Source: a virus. From it: a stretch of 64,000 nt of DNA. The position numbers and the translations under genes were made by a program. The DNA lies in the IMG/VR virus record IMGVR_UViG_3300028800_000069, positions 1 through 64,000 of that record; one strand, 5' to 3'. Below are positions 33,543 through 41,789 of this stretch, one piece after another. Below the pieces are notes generated by a model that was not told where the DNA came from, made no database searches, and saw only the letters and a program-made list of their open reading frames with translations. Positions within the stretch are counted from its first letter, which is position 1, and the number at the start of each line of letters is the position of its first letter.

Positions 33543-34172
33543 ATGAAGAGTTACATCGTCGTGTTCCTCATGTTTATCGTGTCCTCGCTTTGCTGGGGAC
33601 AGAACATTGTGCACCCGTACGTTGCTGCTGGAGCCGTGCTGAATGGCTCTGGACAAGACAACATAGGTGGCTCTGGAGTCACAGGGATCATCGTGGATGC
33701 ACCACACCTCTTCTCATACAGCGAAGCAGGGTATGAGACCGGAGGCAAGACCAACGACAACGCGAATGTGAGTCACAAAGGCCACGACCGATTCCTAGCG
33801 AACGAGACCTTGTTTCGCAAAGGTGATTGGTACGCAGGTGCAGGGATCGACTGGTTGAAGCTATACACTCCTGCCTACACTAAGAGCCATGTGCACCCTC
33901 GCGTGACTGTGGGCCGAGAGTTCCATGGAGGCTATGTTAACAAAGTGCTCATCTCGTACGTGCATCCCGGCACCGATTGGCAAAACGGAGTGCAGGGAGT
34001 AGAGGCACAGGCGTGGTGGACTTTCAATCACGTATTCTTTCGCATGACGGCTGGTGGGTACATCGACCATGATACGCTCACTGACCGCAACAACAAGCCA
34101 ATGACAGCCGTGCAGCTATCACGCCACAGCTTGACAAGCAAAGCGCAGTTTCTGATCGGATACCGATTCTAA
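33543..34172 (+). CDS. Secreted or outer-membrane-like protein
   Basis: 209 residues. The N-terminus MKSYIVVFLMFIVSSLCWGQ is a signal peptide. The mature part is rich in aromatic beta-strands with an ending QFLIGYRF, as in outer-membrane beta-barrels. This kind of protein is familiar from Acidobacteriota genomes rather than phages. It may alter the infected cell surface, for example to exclude superinfection (inference). Confidence 0.6.
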   Translation: MKSYIVVFLMFIVSSLCWGQNIVHPYVAAGAVLNGSGQDNIGGSGVTGIIVDAPHLFSYSEAGYETGGKTNDNANVSHKGHDRFLANETLFRKGDWYAGAGIDWLKLYTPAYTKSHVHPRVTVGREFHGGYVNKVLISYVHPGTDWQNGVQGVEAQAWWTFNHVFFRMTAGGYIDHDTLTDRNNKPMTAVQLSRHSLTSKAQFLIGYRF

Positions 34173-34183
34173 AGGGAGAAACT

Positions 34184-34297
34184 ATGAAACCAGTAACGCA
34201 CAAAGCAAAGAAGGCCGCTAAGAAGTTGTTCAAGAAGCTTCCACACACAACCCGTCCTTTCTCCTCGGAAGATTACAAGAACCTTCCCAAGGAGTAA
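34184..34297 (+). CDS. Tiny basic protein
   Basis: 37 residues, MKPVTHKAKKAAKKLFKKLP, strongly Lys-rich. AAGGGAGAAACT upstream. Possibly nucleic-acid binding. Confidence 0.45.
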   Translation: MKPVTHKAKKAAKKLFKKLPHTTRPFSSEDYKNLPKE

Positions 34298-34370
34298 ACT
34301 AGTAACAGCGCAGGTTATGCCCTGCGCGAACTGTCATGCCTCGTTTAACTACTGGTAGAGGGACCACCAC

Positions 34371-34634
34371 TTGGCAGTTCGCGGAGGGCATCATGCATGG
34401 CTTTCCTTTAAAAAATTCGGAAGAGTTCGCAAGCAGATGCACAAAGCCAAACGTAAGTTTACTACAGAGCAGGCTGCTAGAGAGTTCCCAGCGCACGGCA
34501 TACGCTCCGTGTACCTGTGTCCTTTCTGCTGCATGTATCACATCTCTACGCACGAACATACACCGCGCCATGAACAAGAGCGCTGGTGGATAATCTGGAA
34601 CAAAGAAATAGGAGAACAACAACATGCCGTTTAA
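34371..34634 (+). CDS. Small C2H2-like zinc protein
   Basis: 87 residues starting at TTG, 14 nt after GAGGGACCACCAC. KRKFTTEQAAREFPAHGIRS leads into VYLCPFCCMYHISTHEH, a C-x2-C with His ligands found in small phage zinc proteins. Its end overlaps the ligase start by 11 bp. A different frame over the same DNA (34336-34593) is rejected. Confidence 0.6.
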   Translation: MAVRGGHHAWLSFKKFGRVRKQMHKAKRKFTTEQAAREFPAHGIRSVYLCPFCCMYHISTHEHTPRHEQERWWIIWNKEIGEQQHAV

Positions 34635-35538
34635 ACCAATGCTCGCGCCCAACGAAACACCAGACTTCAGTACATTGCGGTTCCCGTTGCTCTCTTCTAC
34701 AAAGCTGGATGGAATACGCGCTACGTTGCAAGGTGGACAGCTTCTTAGCAGAAGCCTGAAGCCAATTCCTAACCGCTATGTGCAGGAGCGCTTCACTAAC
34801 CTAGGACTGCCCGAAGGTCTGGACGGAGAGTTAATCTGTGGCAATCCGTTTGACGACCCATACAAGCGCACGCACAGCATTGTGATGAGCGACGATAAGC
34901 CTCTGGACTTCTACGGAGACACAGTGCGCTGGCGCATCTTCGACAAGTATGATAAGGACATGGGATTCCGTGACCGTCACAACACGGCTCGCGTAGCAGT
35001 GCTAGACAATCCCAGTCCGTATGTAGTCATAGTCCCCCATGTAGTCCTAAACAGCGTAGAAGAGCTAGAAGCATTCGAACGCAATACGCTGGCACTGGGC
35101 TACGAAGGTGTCATGCTTCGTAGCATGGATGGTCCGTACAAACAAGGGCGTAGCACACTCAACCAAGGTTGGCTCCTGAAGGTAAAGCGCTATCAGGAAG
35201 CAGAAGCGCTAATCATGGACACGTACGCAGAGATGGAGAACACCAATGAAGAGTTCACGAACGAACTGGGTCGCACGGCTCGCTCATCTGCAAAAGCTGG
35301 GAAAGTTGCAAAGGCTCAGCTTGGTGGATTCCACGTCATCGGCCAAGGTGCCTTCTACAACGGCATCGACTTCGATGTGCCAAACTCCAGCATCACGCAT
35401 GAAGATCGCAAAACGCTATGGGAAAAGCGTGACGATCTGAAAGGCAAACTGCTGGTTTATAAGTTCTTTCCATGTGGATCAGACGTAAGGCCGAGGCATC
35501 CAGTGTTCAAATGGTTCCGCGACAGGAGGGATGTATGA
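34624..35538 (+). CDS. ATP-dependent DNA ligase
   Basis: 304 residues, in the size range of T7-type ligases. The adenylation motif KLDGIR is near residue 27, GLDGELI is motif III-like near 65, LGYEGVMLRSMDG is motif IV and GWLLKVKR is motif V; the C-terminal part fits an OB domain. It seals Okazaki nicks after Pol I and RNase H. Confidence 0.9.
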   Translation: MPFKPMLAPNETPDFSTLRFPLLSSTKLDGIRATLQGGQLLSRSLKPIPNRYVQERFTNLGLPEGLDGELICGNPFDDPYKRTHSIVMSDDKPLDFYGDTVRWRIFDKYDKDMGFRDRHNTARVAVLDNPSPYVVIVPHVVLNSVEELEAFERNTLALGYEGVMLRSMDGPYKQGRSTLNQGWLLKVKRYQEAEALIMDTYAEMENTNEEFTNELGRTARSSAKAGKVAKAQLGGFHVIGQGAFYNGIDFDVPNSSITHEDRKTLWEKRDDLKGKLLVYKFFPCGSDVRPRHPVFKWFRDRRDV

Positions 35539-35894
35539 GCGAAGATTGCCATAGTTCTGAAAACGTTCCGCGTATACAAGCGCAATGCGCTGAGTGCGGT
35601 TTTCTATTCGACCTGTGCAAAGGCACAGATTGTCCTGCCTGTCACCACACTGGTGTCAGGTGGGCGCGGCTGGTGAATGAAGATGAAGAGGTAGCCTGCG
35701 GATTGATTGCGCAGCAACGCATGCGTCGAAGGTTAGATGCGTGGGCGAATGAAGAGGAGATGCGCAGGGCAATGCGTAGCTTTTCGCAAGGCATCCAGTA
35801 CAGCAACGAGACTGGGCTACCCTTGTCAAAGGATGAACGCAAGAGCATTGATGAGTGTGAAGCCATCTATGCGTTGAAAGACGAAAGGCCATGA
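35535..35894 (+). CDS. Zinc-ribbon protein
   Basis: 119 residues, QCAECGFLFDLCKGTDCPAC gives a C4-type zinc ribbon, followed by a helical Arg-rich region. ACAGGAGGGATGT upstream; it overlaps the ligase stop by 4 bp. Function unknown. Confidence 0.6.
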   Translation: MSEDCHSSENVPRIQAQCAECGFLFDLCKGTDCPACHHTGVRWARLVNEDEEVACGLIAQQRMRRRLDAWANEEEMRRAMRSFSQGIQYSNETGLPLSKDERKSIDECEAIYALKDERP

Positions 35895-36262
35895 AACACG
35901 CATGGATACTGGCGATTCTCACTACCACGTGCTTTGCTCAGGACTTCTGGACAAAGGAACGCAAGGTGGAGACCACTGGATTAGTGGCCGCTACCTTGGT
36001 GGACGGCTACACGACTCAAACATTGCTCCATCGCGGAGCGTACGAATTGAATCCTGTAGCACGTCCACTGGTAACCCATGGAACAGCAGGGCAGGTTGCA
36101 GCAGACGTGCTGGGCGTTAGCTTAGCGCTGGGCGTGCAGTATGCCTTGCATCGCACAGGTCACACCAAAGCCGCACGCTGGGCAGGCCGCATAGCTCTGG
36201 CAGCGGAGTGGGCAAACGTTGGTAGGAACATCTACTACGTGAAGAAAGGACCAAGCCAATGA
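35891..36262 (+). CDS. Secreted or membrane-associated host-like protein
   Basis: 123 residues. MKHAWILAILTTTCFAQ is a signal peptide with an FAQ cleavage site. The remainder has two hydrophobic segments (TTGLVAATLVDGYTTQTLL and VLGVSLALGVQYAL) with ELNPVARPLV between. The pattern resembles small DUF5658-type proteins of Acidobacteriota, from memory. Function unknown. Confidence 0.55.
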   Translation: MKHAWILAILTTTCFAQDFWTKERKVETTGLVAATLVDGYTTQTLLHRGAYELNPVARPLVTHGTAGQVAADVLGVSLALGVQYALHRTGHTKAARWAGRIALAAEWANVGRNIYYVKKGPSQ

Positions 36263-36354
36263 ACCGCTACGAGAAACTAGACCTTATCACGGGAATATTC
36301 TACATCGTGGTGTGGATAGTCATTGTGTACTTACACGCAGGAGGACCACGGTGA
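36259..36354 (+). CDS. Tiny membrane peptide
   Basis: 31 residues with a TGIFYIVVWIVIVYL membrane helix. ATG overlaps the previous stop by 4 bp. Confidence 0.45.
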   Translation: MNRYEKLDLITGIFYIVVWIVIVYLHAGGPR

Positions 36355-36569
36355 GAGTTAACCCAAAAGAAGAGTGGGTCAATGAACGGATGAAGCGATT
36401 GACTGCGCGTCCGTTCTGCCCCAAGTGCTTCCTCTTCTTAGAGGAGCATAACAACAGCGCGTGTGACATGCGTTATGAGGAGGACTTACCATGTGTGTCG
36501 TGTGTACCGAAGCAGCCATCGCTGGAGTCGCTGTGCTTGTTGGTTGGAGACTCTGGCTTCACCGTGTGA
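36351..36569 (+). CDS. Small zinc protein, GTG start
   Basis: 72 residues from GTG with GGAGGACCAC upstream. RPFCPKCFLFLEEHN and LPCVSCVPKQP give two C-x2-C pairs. The last 26 codons overlap the next small gene in another frame. Confidence 0.5.
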   Translation: MRVNPKEEWVNERMKRLTARPFCPKCFLFLEEHNNSACDMRYEEDLPCVSCVPKQPSLESLCLLVGDSGFTV

Positions 36570-36631
36570 TTAACATTCCCAGTCAACTTAACCGAGCATT
36601 GGAGGCAACGTGGAAAACCTGTTTGAAGTAA
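36491..36631 (+). CDS. Small membrane protein overlapping its neighbours
   Basis: 46 residues, MCVVCTEAAIAGVAVLVGWR then a basic tail. It has its own GAGGAGGACTTACC ribosome site and overlaps both the gene before (79 bp) and rtcB after (22 bp). The hydrophobic helix after a Cys pair resembles short phage membrane proteins. Confidence 0.5.
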   Translation: MCVVCTEAAIAGVAVLVGWRLWLHRVINIPSQLNRALEATWKTCLK

Positions 36632-37854
36632 TCGATGCAGGCAACGGAAAGATTGTGAAGGCGTGGAAGCGTGGTGTACCTTTCGAAGAGGGAGCCATAG
36701 AGCAACTGAAGAAGACCGCACAGATGCCGTTTGTGTTCCGCCACGTAGCAGCCATGCCAGATACGCACATAGGTGTGGGAGCCACGATTGGAACTGTGCT
36801 TCCGACCAAAGGAGCATGTATACCATCAGCCGTGGGAGTGGATTTAGGCTGTGGAATGATCGCACAGCGCTACACTTTCACACGCAAAGAACTGGAAGCC
36901 GTAGGACTTGCCAAGATTCGTGCCGCGATTGAGGCGGCAGTACCGTGCGGACGAACCAACAACGGTGGGCCGGGAGATCGCGGAGCATGGGGCAACGTGC
37001 CTCAAAACATAGTAGATGTATGGGCACGAGAGTTCAACGATGCGTACGAAATTATGTGTGCAAAGCATCCCGGCATGAAAGCACGCAACACATACAACCA
37101 GCTTGGCACACTTGGTACAGGAAACCACTTCATCGAACTGTCCGAGGATGAGCAGGGGCGCGTGTGGCTAGTGCTGCATTCTGGATCACGAGGGCTGGGC
37201 AATAAGATCGGAGTGTATTTCACTGATGTTGCCAAGCAGTTGTGTGCTAAATGGTTCATCACTCTGCCTGACCCTGACCTTGCGTATCTGCCTGTAGACA
37301 CGCAGGAGTTTAAGGACTACAAAGATGCTGTGCAGTTGGCGCAGAGGTTTGCATGGCAGAATCGTTTGCTGATGGTAGATCGCATTCAGCACGTGCTGTC
37401 GGATGTAATGCATGAAGTTCAAGGAGTGCAGTGGGGAGCGATTGAAGAAGTCCACTGCCATCACAACTACATTTCATGGGAGAGACACTTTGGCGAAAAC
37501 ATCATGGTCACTCGCAAAGGTGCAGTTCGCGTGCAGGCTGGAGAGCTTGGCATTATCCCCGGCTCTATGGGAGCACGGACCTACATCGTTGAAGGCTTGG
37601 GAAATCGTGAATCATTCTGCACGTGTTCTCATGGAGCAGGCCGAGCTATGGGACGCAAGCAAGCTGAGCGGACCTTCACTGTTGCTGAGCATGCCGCTGC
37701 GACCGCAGGTATTGAGTGTGATAAGACAGCGGATACGCTTGACGAAACCCCAGCTTGCTACAAGTCAATCGAAGCGGTAATGGCAGCGCAGGCAGACATC
37801 GTAAAACCTGTGCACATACTCAAACAGTTCCTTAACGTGAAAGGAAAGAAATAA
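36610..37854 (+). CDS. rtcB: RtcB RNA ligase
   Basis: 414 residues, GTG start with TTGGAGGCAAC upstream. The metal and GMP site is complete: AVGVDLGCGMIAQRY near 75, GTGNHFIEL, HSGSRGLGNKIG, HCHHNYISWE and SHGAGRAMGRKQA near 340, whose His takes the guanylate. RtcB joins 2',3'-cyclic phosphate or 3'-phosphate RNA ends to 5'-OH ends, as needed to repair cleaved tRNAs. No archease is seen nearby. Confidence 0.93.
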   Translation: MENLFEVIDAGNGKIVKAWKRGVPFEEGAIEQLKKTAQMPFVFRHVAAMPDTHIGVGATIGTVLPTKGACIPSAVGVDLGCGMIAQRYTFTRKELEAVGLAKIRAAIEAAVPCGRTNNGGPGDRGAWGNVPQNIVDVWAREFNDAYEIMCAKHPGMKARNTYNQLGTLGTGNHFIELSEDEQGRVWLVLHSGSRGLGNKIGVYFTDVAKQLCAKWFITLPDPDLAYLPVDTQEFKDYKDAVQLAQRFAWQNRLLMVDRIQHVLSDVMHEVQGVQWGAIEEVHCHHNYISWERHFGENIMVTRKGAVRVQAGELGIIPGSMGARTYIVEGLGNRESFCTCSHGAGRAMGRKQAERTFTVAEHAAATAGIECDKTADTLDETPACYKSIEAVMAAQADIVKPVHILKQFLNVKGKK

Positions 37855-37855
37855 C

Positions 37856-38065
37856 ATGGCAAAACCAGCAGGCGTTACCTCGAAGCTGAAGAAAAACGAC
37901 AACAAGCACCCACGCGTGCGTGAAGAGTGGATGAAAGCAAAGAAGCTTGGAAGACCAAAGCAAGTCTTTGCTGACACCCGCGTGTCTCCTGAAGAGTTCT
38001 TCCTGATGAGTGATGCAGAAATCCTAGCATTGCCCAAGCCATGGTGGGAGAAGGTGTCGCAATGA
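37856..38065 (+). CDS. Small basic protein
   Basis: 69 residues, MAKPAGVTSKLKKNDNKHPR then EEFFLMSDAEILALPKPWWE. AAAGGAAAG upstream. Possible small regulator; function unknown. Confidence 0.55.
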   Translation: MAKPAGVTSKLKKNDNKHPRVREEWMKAKKLGRPKQVFADTRVSPEEFFLMSDAEILALPKPWWEKVSQ

Positions 38066-38235
38066 GTAAAGGCTGCGGCAAACTCGACAACAACGGCAGG
38101 GCGGTTAGTGGTTCCGCTTTGCCGTGCGGAACGCGTTTAACGTATGGTGTGGGCAAAGAGCCGCGCCGGACAGACGTGCACTTATGCAAAGAGTGCTCAA
38201 AGGAGGAGCCATGTACGAATACAAACTCGCAATAG
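38062..38235 (+). CDS. Small zinc-ribbon protein
   Basis: 57 residues with GCGKLDNNG, PCGTRL, HLCKECSKEEPC. Several Cys could bind one zinc. ATG overlaps the previous stop (ATGA); the GGTG site is weak. Confidence 0.5.
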   Translation: MSKGCGKLDNNGRAVSGSALPCGTRLTYGVGKEPRRTDVHLCKECSKEEPCTNTNSQ

Positions 38236-38342
38236 ATGATGAGGACTACTTCCCTACTCCTGAAGATGAGCCTGAAGATGAGTGGTGGGAGGAAGAGGAA
38301 GACACCTATGACTTCCCCGAGAACTGGGAGATGGACGAGTGA
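38211..38342 (+). CDS. Tiny acidic protein (DNA-mimic-like)
   Basis: 43 residues, 21 of them Asp or Glu, with aromatic residues (PEDEPEDEWWEEEEDTYDF). AAAGGAGGAGCC upstream. Small acidic proteins of this kind often mimic DNA and inhibit host DNA-binding enzymes; here that is inference only. Confidence 0.5.
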   Translation: MYEYKLAIDDEDYFPTPEDEPEDEWWEEEEDTYDFPENWEMDE

Positions 38343-38352
38343 GAGGCTTAAT

Positions 38353-38751
38353 ATGGCGAAGTGTAATACAGTAGACAGGGGGTTCTCCGTGGCGTTTGCT
38401 ACGGCACAGCTAAGCGATGCGCCACGCGCAGGTTTGAAGATGGGAGCCGCGTTGTATAGTGGTTCCCGTCTTCTGTCTGTAGGAGCAAACCTGTACGGTC
38501 GCAGCCATCCGGCATCAGAGCAGTCGAATGCATTCTGGCGCAGTACGCATTGCGAACACGTAGCGCTGTTGAAACGGCAGCACTACGACAACCCTAGCGG
38601 ACTTACGCTGTACGTAGCACGTAGGCGCAAGGATGGCAGCATAGGCAGTTCAAGGCCCTGCAAGAATTGTGTAGACCTGTGCAGGCTGGCAGGAGTATCA
38701 CGCGTGTGGTTTTATGATTCGTATGGCAACCGAGAGGAGATTGCACTGTGA
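38353..38751 (+). CDS. Cytidine/deoxycytidylate deaminase-like protein
   Basis: 132 residues. HCEHVALLKR near residue 65 (H-x-E) and SRPCKNCVDLCRLAGVSRVW near 100 (P-C-x2-C) give the zinc and proton-shuttle residues of the CDA fold. It may deaminate dCMP or cytidine to feed dTMP synthesis, or modify RNA or DNA bases. Substrate unknown. Confidence 0.7.
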   Translation: MAKCNTVDRGFSVAFATAQLSDAPRAGLKMGAALYSGSRLLSVGANLYGRSHPASEQSNAFWRSTHCEHVALLKRQHYDNPSGLTLYVARRRKDGSIGSSRPCKNCVDLCRLAGVSRVWFYDSYGNREEIAL

Positions 38752-39071
38752 CCAAAGCAGAAGTATATGAAGCATGCCTGCACGCAACATTGTCCTTCAA
38801 AGGACTGCCGGAAGAGGAGATTAACTCTGGTCAATGCTTTGATTGGGCAACGATTGTGTTCGATCTAATCGAAGGCTCCAAGATTGCAGGCCACAACGTG
38901 AATGGCTGTGGGCATTGCTGGGTAGAGTACAAGGGACTGTGCTTCGACGCAGAGGTTCCACGAGGGGTCAAGGACTGGAAGACTCTGCCGTTCTGGAAGC
39001 GCATACGCAAAGAAGCTGGTGAAGAGGAATGGCAGGTTGCTGTGAAGCGCACTGCGTACTGTTGCAAGTAG
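38748..39071 (+). CDS. Papain/transglutaminase-fold-like protein
   Basis: 107 residues, GTG start. NSGQCFDWATIVFDLI, GCGHCWVEYKGLCFDAE line up as Cys, His and Asp of a cysteine-protease-like triad, a small protein type seen in phages. Activity is not shown; it could act on host proteins or amides. Confidence 0.5.
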   Translation: MTKAEVYEACLHATLSFKGLPEEEINSGQCFDWATIVFDLIEGSKIAGHNVNGCGHCWVEYKGLCFDAEVPRGVKDWKTLPFWKRIRKEAGEEEWQVAVKRTAYCCK

Positions 39072-39090
39072 GGCAAATTTGTGATACAAT
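39062..39090 (+). promoter_or_regulatory. Candidate sigma70 promoter for the HNH gene
   Basis: TTGCAA (39062-39067), 17-bp spacer, TACAAT (39085-39090), 24 bp before the HNH-AP2 gene. Its -35 overlaps the end of the preceding gene. Self-promoted homing genes are common. Confidence 0.5.
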
Positions 39091-39114
39091 ACTTAGGGTT
39101 GAAAGAGTCTTCAA

Positions 39115-39597
39115 ATGAGAGAACTGCCGCTAACCAAAGGCTACACAGCAATCTTAGATGACCGAGACTTTGCTGTTGTTTCCCAATACAAATGGCAAGC
39201 CCATGTTGCACCGAATACTGTGTATGCCTATCGCAGCATTTATGACGCAGGAAAACGAAAAAAGATGTATTTGCATCGCTTCTTGTTGGGCATAGAAGAC
39301 CCAAAGGTAGAAGTAGATCATAAAGATCGCAATGGTCTGAACTGCCGCCGTTACAATCTTAGGCCGAGCACCAAGGCTGACAACACCCACAATACCCGAG
39401 CACACAAAGATAGTTCTTCAGGTTTCAAAGGAGTATCGCGTAATCATGGCAAATGGATTGTCCAGATACGAGGTAAATGCATAGGCAGGTTTACTAATGC
39501 CTATGATGCAGCGCGTGCCTATGATGTGGCAGCACTGAAGTTCTTTGGGGAGTTTGCCAAAACCAACGTAATGCTTGGACTTCTGGAGGTACAATGA
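39115..39597 (+). CDS. HNH-AP2 homing endonuclease
   Basis: 160 residues. MYLHRFLLGI, VEVDHKDRNGLNCRRYNLRP is the HNH core, and GFKGVSRNHGKWIVQIRGKC with the DAARAYDVAALKFFGEFA helix is an AP2 DNA-binding domain. A classic free-standing homing endonuclease layout. It lies between the transglutaminase-like gene and a small gene whose start overlaps its stop. Confidence 0.9.
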   Translation: MRELPLTKGYTAILDDRDFAVVSQYKWQAHVAPNTVYAYRSIYDAGKRKKMYLHRFLLGIEDPKVEVDHKDRNGLNCRRYNLRPSTKADNTHNTRAHKDSSSGFKGVSRNHGKWIVQIRGKCIGRFTNAYDAARAYDVAALKFFGEFAKTNVMLGLLEVQ

Positions 39598-39833
39598 AAG
39601 TAGTGAACGTACAAGCGACATTCCCACAATTGAAAGGCGGCAACTCTGGTCAAAAAGGGCGCGGAGAAGGATGCAACGTCACTTCCGCCACAAGAGCCGC
39701 TATTGCAGACCTGTTCAAACATATTAAAGTCCGCAAGACATTCACCGAATTCACCGCCAAGTTTCAGGTGCGAGATTTAGAAGAAGAGCAGGCAGCAGAG
39801 CCACAATCCAAGGACGGAATCGGAGGATACTAA
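39594..39833 (+). CDS. Small protein upstream of the ParB-like gene
   Basis: 79 residues, Gly-rich start (KGGNSGQKGRGEGCNVTSAT) then helices. CTGGAGGTACA upstream. The Gly/Ser/Lys loop and TRAAIADLFKHIKV helix suggest nucleic-acid binding; no family recognised. Confidence 0.55.
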   Translation: MKVVNVQATFPQLKGGNSGQKGRGEGCNVTSATRAAIADLFKHIKVRKTFTEFTAKFQVRDLEEEQAAEPQSKDGIGGY

Positions 39834-41165
39834 GTGATTCTAAAGTTGAAAGACATTCTGCCCAATCCTTTTCGTGATCTGAAGGCCAACCCGCTGATCG
39901 AAGCGAAGGTCGTCAGTTTGGTGGACTCAATCAATCTCACAGGGTTCTGGGACAACGTGGTCGTACGGAAGAACGCGGAGGGGAAGTATGAGTGTGCCTA
40001 CGGGCACCACCGCATAGCCGCTGCGCTCCGCGCTGGTCTCGTTGAAGCTGACTTCATCGTAAAGAAATTAGACGATGCAGCAATGATTCAGATCATGGAT
40101 AACGAGAACCGAGAAACTTACGGCTCTACGCCTGCATCACTCATCGAGTCAGTAAAAGCGATTGTAAAGGCACTGGCCGCTGGGAATATACCTGCATTTG
40201 TAGTTGATCCAAAGACTCGCAAAGACCTAACTTACTACGCTCCGTCTTTTGTTCCGGGGACATCATCCCCACCGAGTGGGGATCATCCCTATACAGCTTT
40301 ATGTATCTCTGTGTTCTTAGGTAGAGCGCGAAAAGGTGGGAAAGAAGCACACAAAGGTGTAGTGGCTGCTTTGGATGCCTTGTACTTAAAAGAACGCGGT
40401 CGATTCAACGATTCGTTGTTGGTCACCAAAGATAAGACAGGTACAAAGGTTCCTATCACCACCAATGAATTGCTAAGAATCACAAGTGACATAAAGCGCG
40501 ACGTTGAACACACAGACAAACGCGCAGTAGAGTCTAAGCAAACGGCAGCGGAGTTCGACAAACAGCAACGCGCTATTCAAGCACAGCTAAAAGCAGTAGA
40601 GGCTGAGGCTGAGGCAGCACGTAAGAAGCTGGTGTCAGACCTTGCCAAGGCAAAAGTTGAGGAGAACAAACCAAAGGTTGAAGCTATCAAAGAGCGGATA
40701 AAGGAGAAGGAAGACCGCGCTGTTGAAAAGAAGCTAGACCTAGAAGTACGCGCTGCGGAACTCGACAAGAAAGTTGAGCAACGCAAAGCACAAGAGGCCG
40801 AGCAGAAAAAAGAAGACGCGTACCTTGCTATCAAAAGAGAGGCAGAGCGTATCCTTCACAAGCTAGAAGGAGACACAGCCACTACAAAAGAAGCACTGGT
40901 AGCAGAGATCAAATCTCTGAGCCGTCTAGCACTGAACAACACCGACCGTGAGCGTTTGCGGCAGGCTGCGCTAACGTACGGCACATGGTACTGTGAATGG
41001 GCTGCACAGCAGTTCCTGCCTCCTTTCGCACCCACCAAGCGCCTAGACGAGTATCGCAGCAGAGAAGCAGCAACCCGTCGAGCAGCAGAAGCGAAGGCCG
41101 AAAGGGAACGAGAGAAAGCCGAGCGTAAAGCCGCAAAGGAGAAGAATGCTAAATCTAAGAAGTGA
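39834..41165 (+). CDS. ParB/sulfiredoxin-fold nuclease-like protein with long coiled coil
   Basis: 443 residues, GTG with CGGAGGATACTAA upstream. Residues 1-85 are the ParB N-terminal domain (LPNPFRD, FWDNVVVRKN, YECAYGHHRIAAALRAG). The C-terminal half is a Lys/Glu/Ala coiled coil. Phage ParB-like proteins can act as DNA-binding regulators or nucleases. The 19-bp palindrome that also precedes the polymerase gene lies within this gene (40265-40283, encoding SSPPSGDHP), inside a stretch that interrupts the fold and looks inserted. Confidence 0.75.
   Translation: MILKLKDILPNPFRDLKANPLIEAKVVSLVDSINLTGFWDNVVVRKNAEGKYECAYGHHRIAAALRAGLVEADFIVKKLDDAAMIQIMDNENRETYGSTPASLIESVKAIVKALAAGNIPAFVVDPKTRKDLTYYAPSFVPGTSSPPSGDHPYTALCISVFLGRARKGGKEAHKGVVAALDALYLKERGRFNDSLLVTKDKTGTKVPITTNELLRITSDIKRDVEHTDKRAVESKQTAAEFDKQQRAIQAQLKAVEAEAEAARKKLVSDLAKAKVEENKPKVEAIKERIKEKEDRAVEKKLDLEVRAAELDKKVEQRKAQEAEQKKEDAYLAIKREAERILHKLEGDTATTKEALVAEIKSLSRLALNNTDRERLRQAALTYGTWYCEWAAQQFLPPFAPTKRLDEYRSREAATRRAAEAKAEREREKAERKAAKEKNAKSKK
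40265..40283. promoter_or_regulatory. 19-bp palindrome, copy 2 (inside the ParB-like gene)
   Basis: ATCCCCACCGAGTGGGGAT, one base different from the copy at 18259. Perfect 8-bp arms plus a near-symmetric base pair at the centre. Candidate binding site, possibly of the ParB-like protein that contains it. Confidence 0.5.
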
Positions 41166-41592
41166 AAGCATCAGCAACGAACGCGTAAATGAGGATGTGG
41201 TCGGTAGCTTCTGTGGCCAGCGTATAGTCACGATTGACGCATTAGGTGCTGACGCAGACGAGGTGGCAGACCTGCACCTCAGGCTTATGGCAAGCTCTGG
41301 TACTAGTTTCCCGGCAGAGGTTTTACCGGGAGAAGAGGTGTGCGCAGACGGAATCATCAGACGCACTACGACAGCAGAGGCTGTAGGCTACGACACTTAC
41401 CACAACCAAGAACAAATAGAGACCGGACAGAAGCGCGTATCCATAGCAGACGCACGGAAAGCCGCAAAGGATGGAGCAGTGGTTTACTTCCGACCAAACC
41501 GTGCCACGCTTGAAGTATATACTGTGGGAACAGAACTGCCTTGCTTGACTACTGAACCGGAGCCGTACGCTTTGATTAAAGAAGGTGATTGA
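41146..41592 (+). CDS. Protein of unknown function
   Basis: 148 residues, MLNLRSESISNERVNEDVVG to YALIKEGD, beta-rich with one central helix. CAAAGGAGAAGA upstream, inside the end of the ParB-like gene. No family recognised. Confidence 0.6.
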   Translation: MLNLRSESISNERVNEDVVGSFCGQRIVTIDALGADADEVADLHLRLMASSGTSFPAEVLPGEEVCADGIIRRTTTAEAVGYDTYHNQEQIETGQKRVSIADARKAAKDGAVVYFRPNRATLEVYTVGTELPCLTTEPEPYALIKEGD

Positions 41593-41789
41593 TGCTCAGC
41601 CTAAAGGAGGAGCAGTCCGCTATGCGAGAGCGATGGGCTGATCCTGCCTATCGCTGGGAGCATGACTCAGAACTAAGAAAACGTTTTGTAAAGGAGTTCC
41701 GTGACAGACACGAACCGCAGGTACCTAGCAGCATGCAGAGCACAGGCCGCGAAGCTGAAGAAGGAACACGAGAAAAAGGAGAAGGATAA
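41592..41789 (+). CDS. Small charged helical protein
   Basis: 65 residues, SLKEEQSAMRERWADPAYRW and a Lys/Glu tail. An ATG one codon earlier is not used. Weak ribosome site (AAGGTG). Function unknown. Confidence 0.5.
   Translation: MLSLKEEQSAMRERWADPAYRWEHDSELRKRFVKEFRDRHEPQVPSSMQSTGREAEEGTREKGEG

Noticed and set aside
34336-34593. Alternative frame over the small zinc protein at 34371
   Set aside because: No ribosome site and no recognisable motif, while the TTG-start frame holds a zinc-site pattern.
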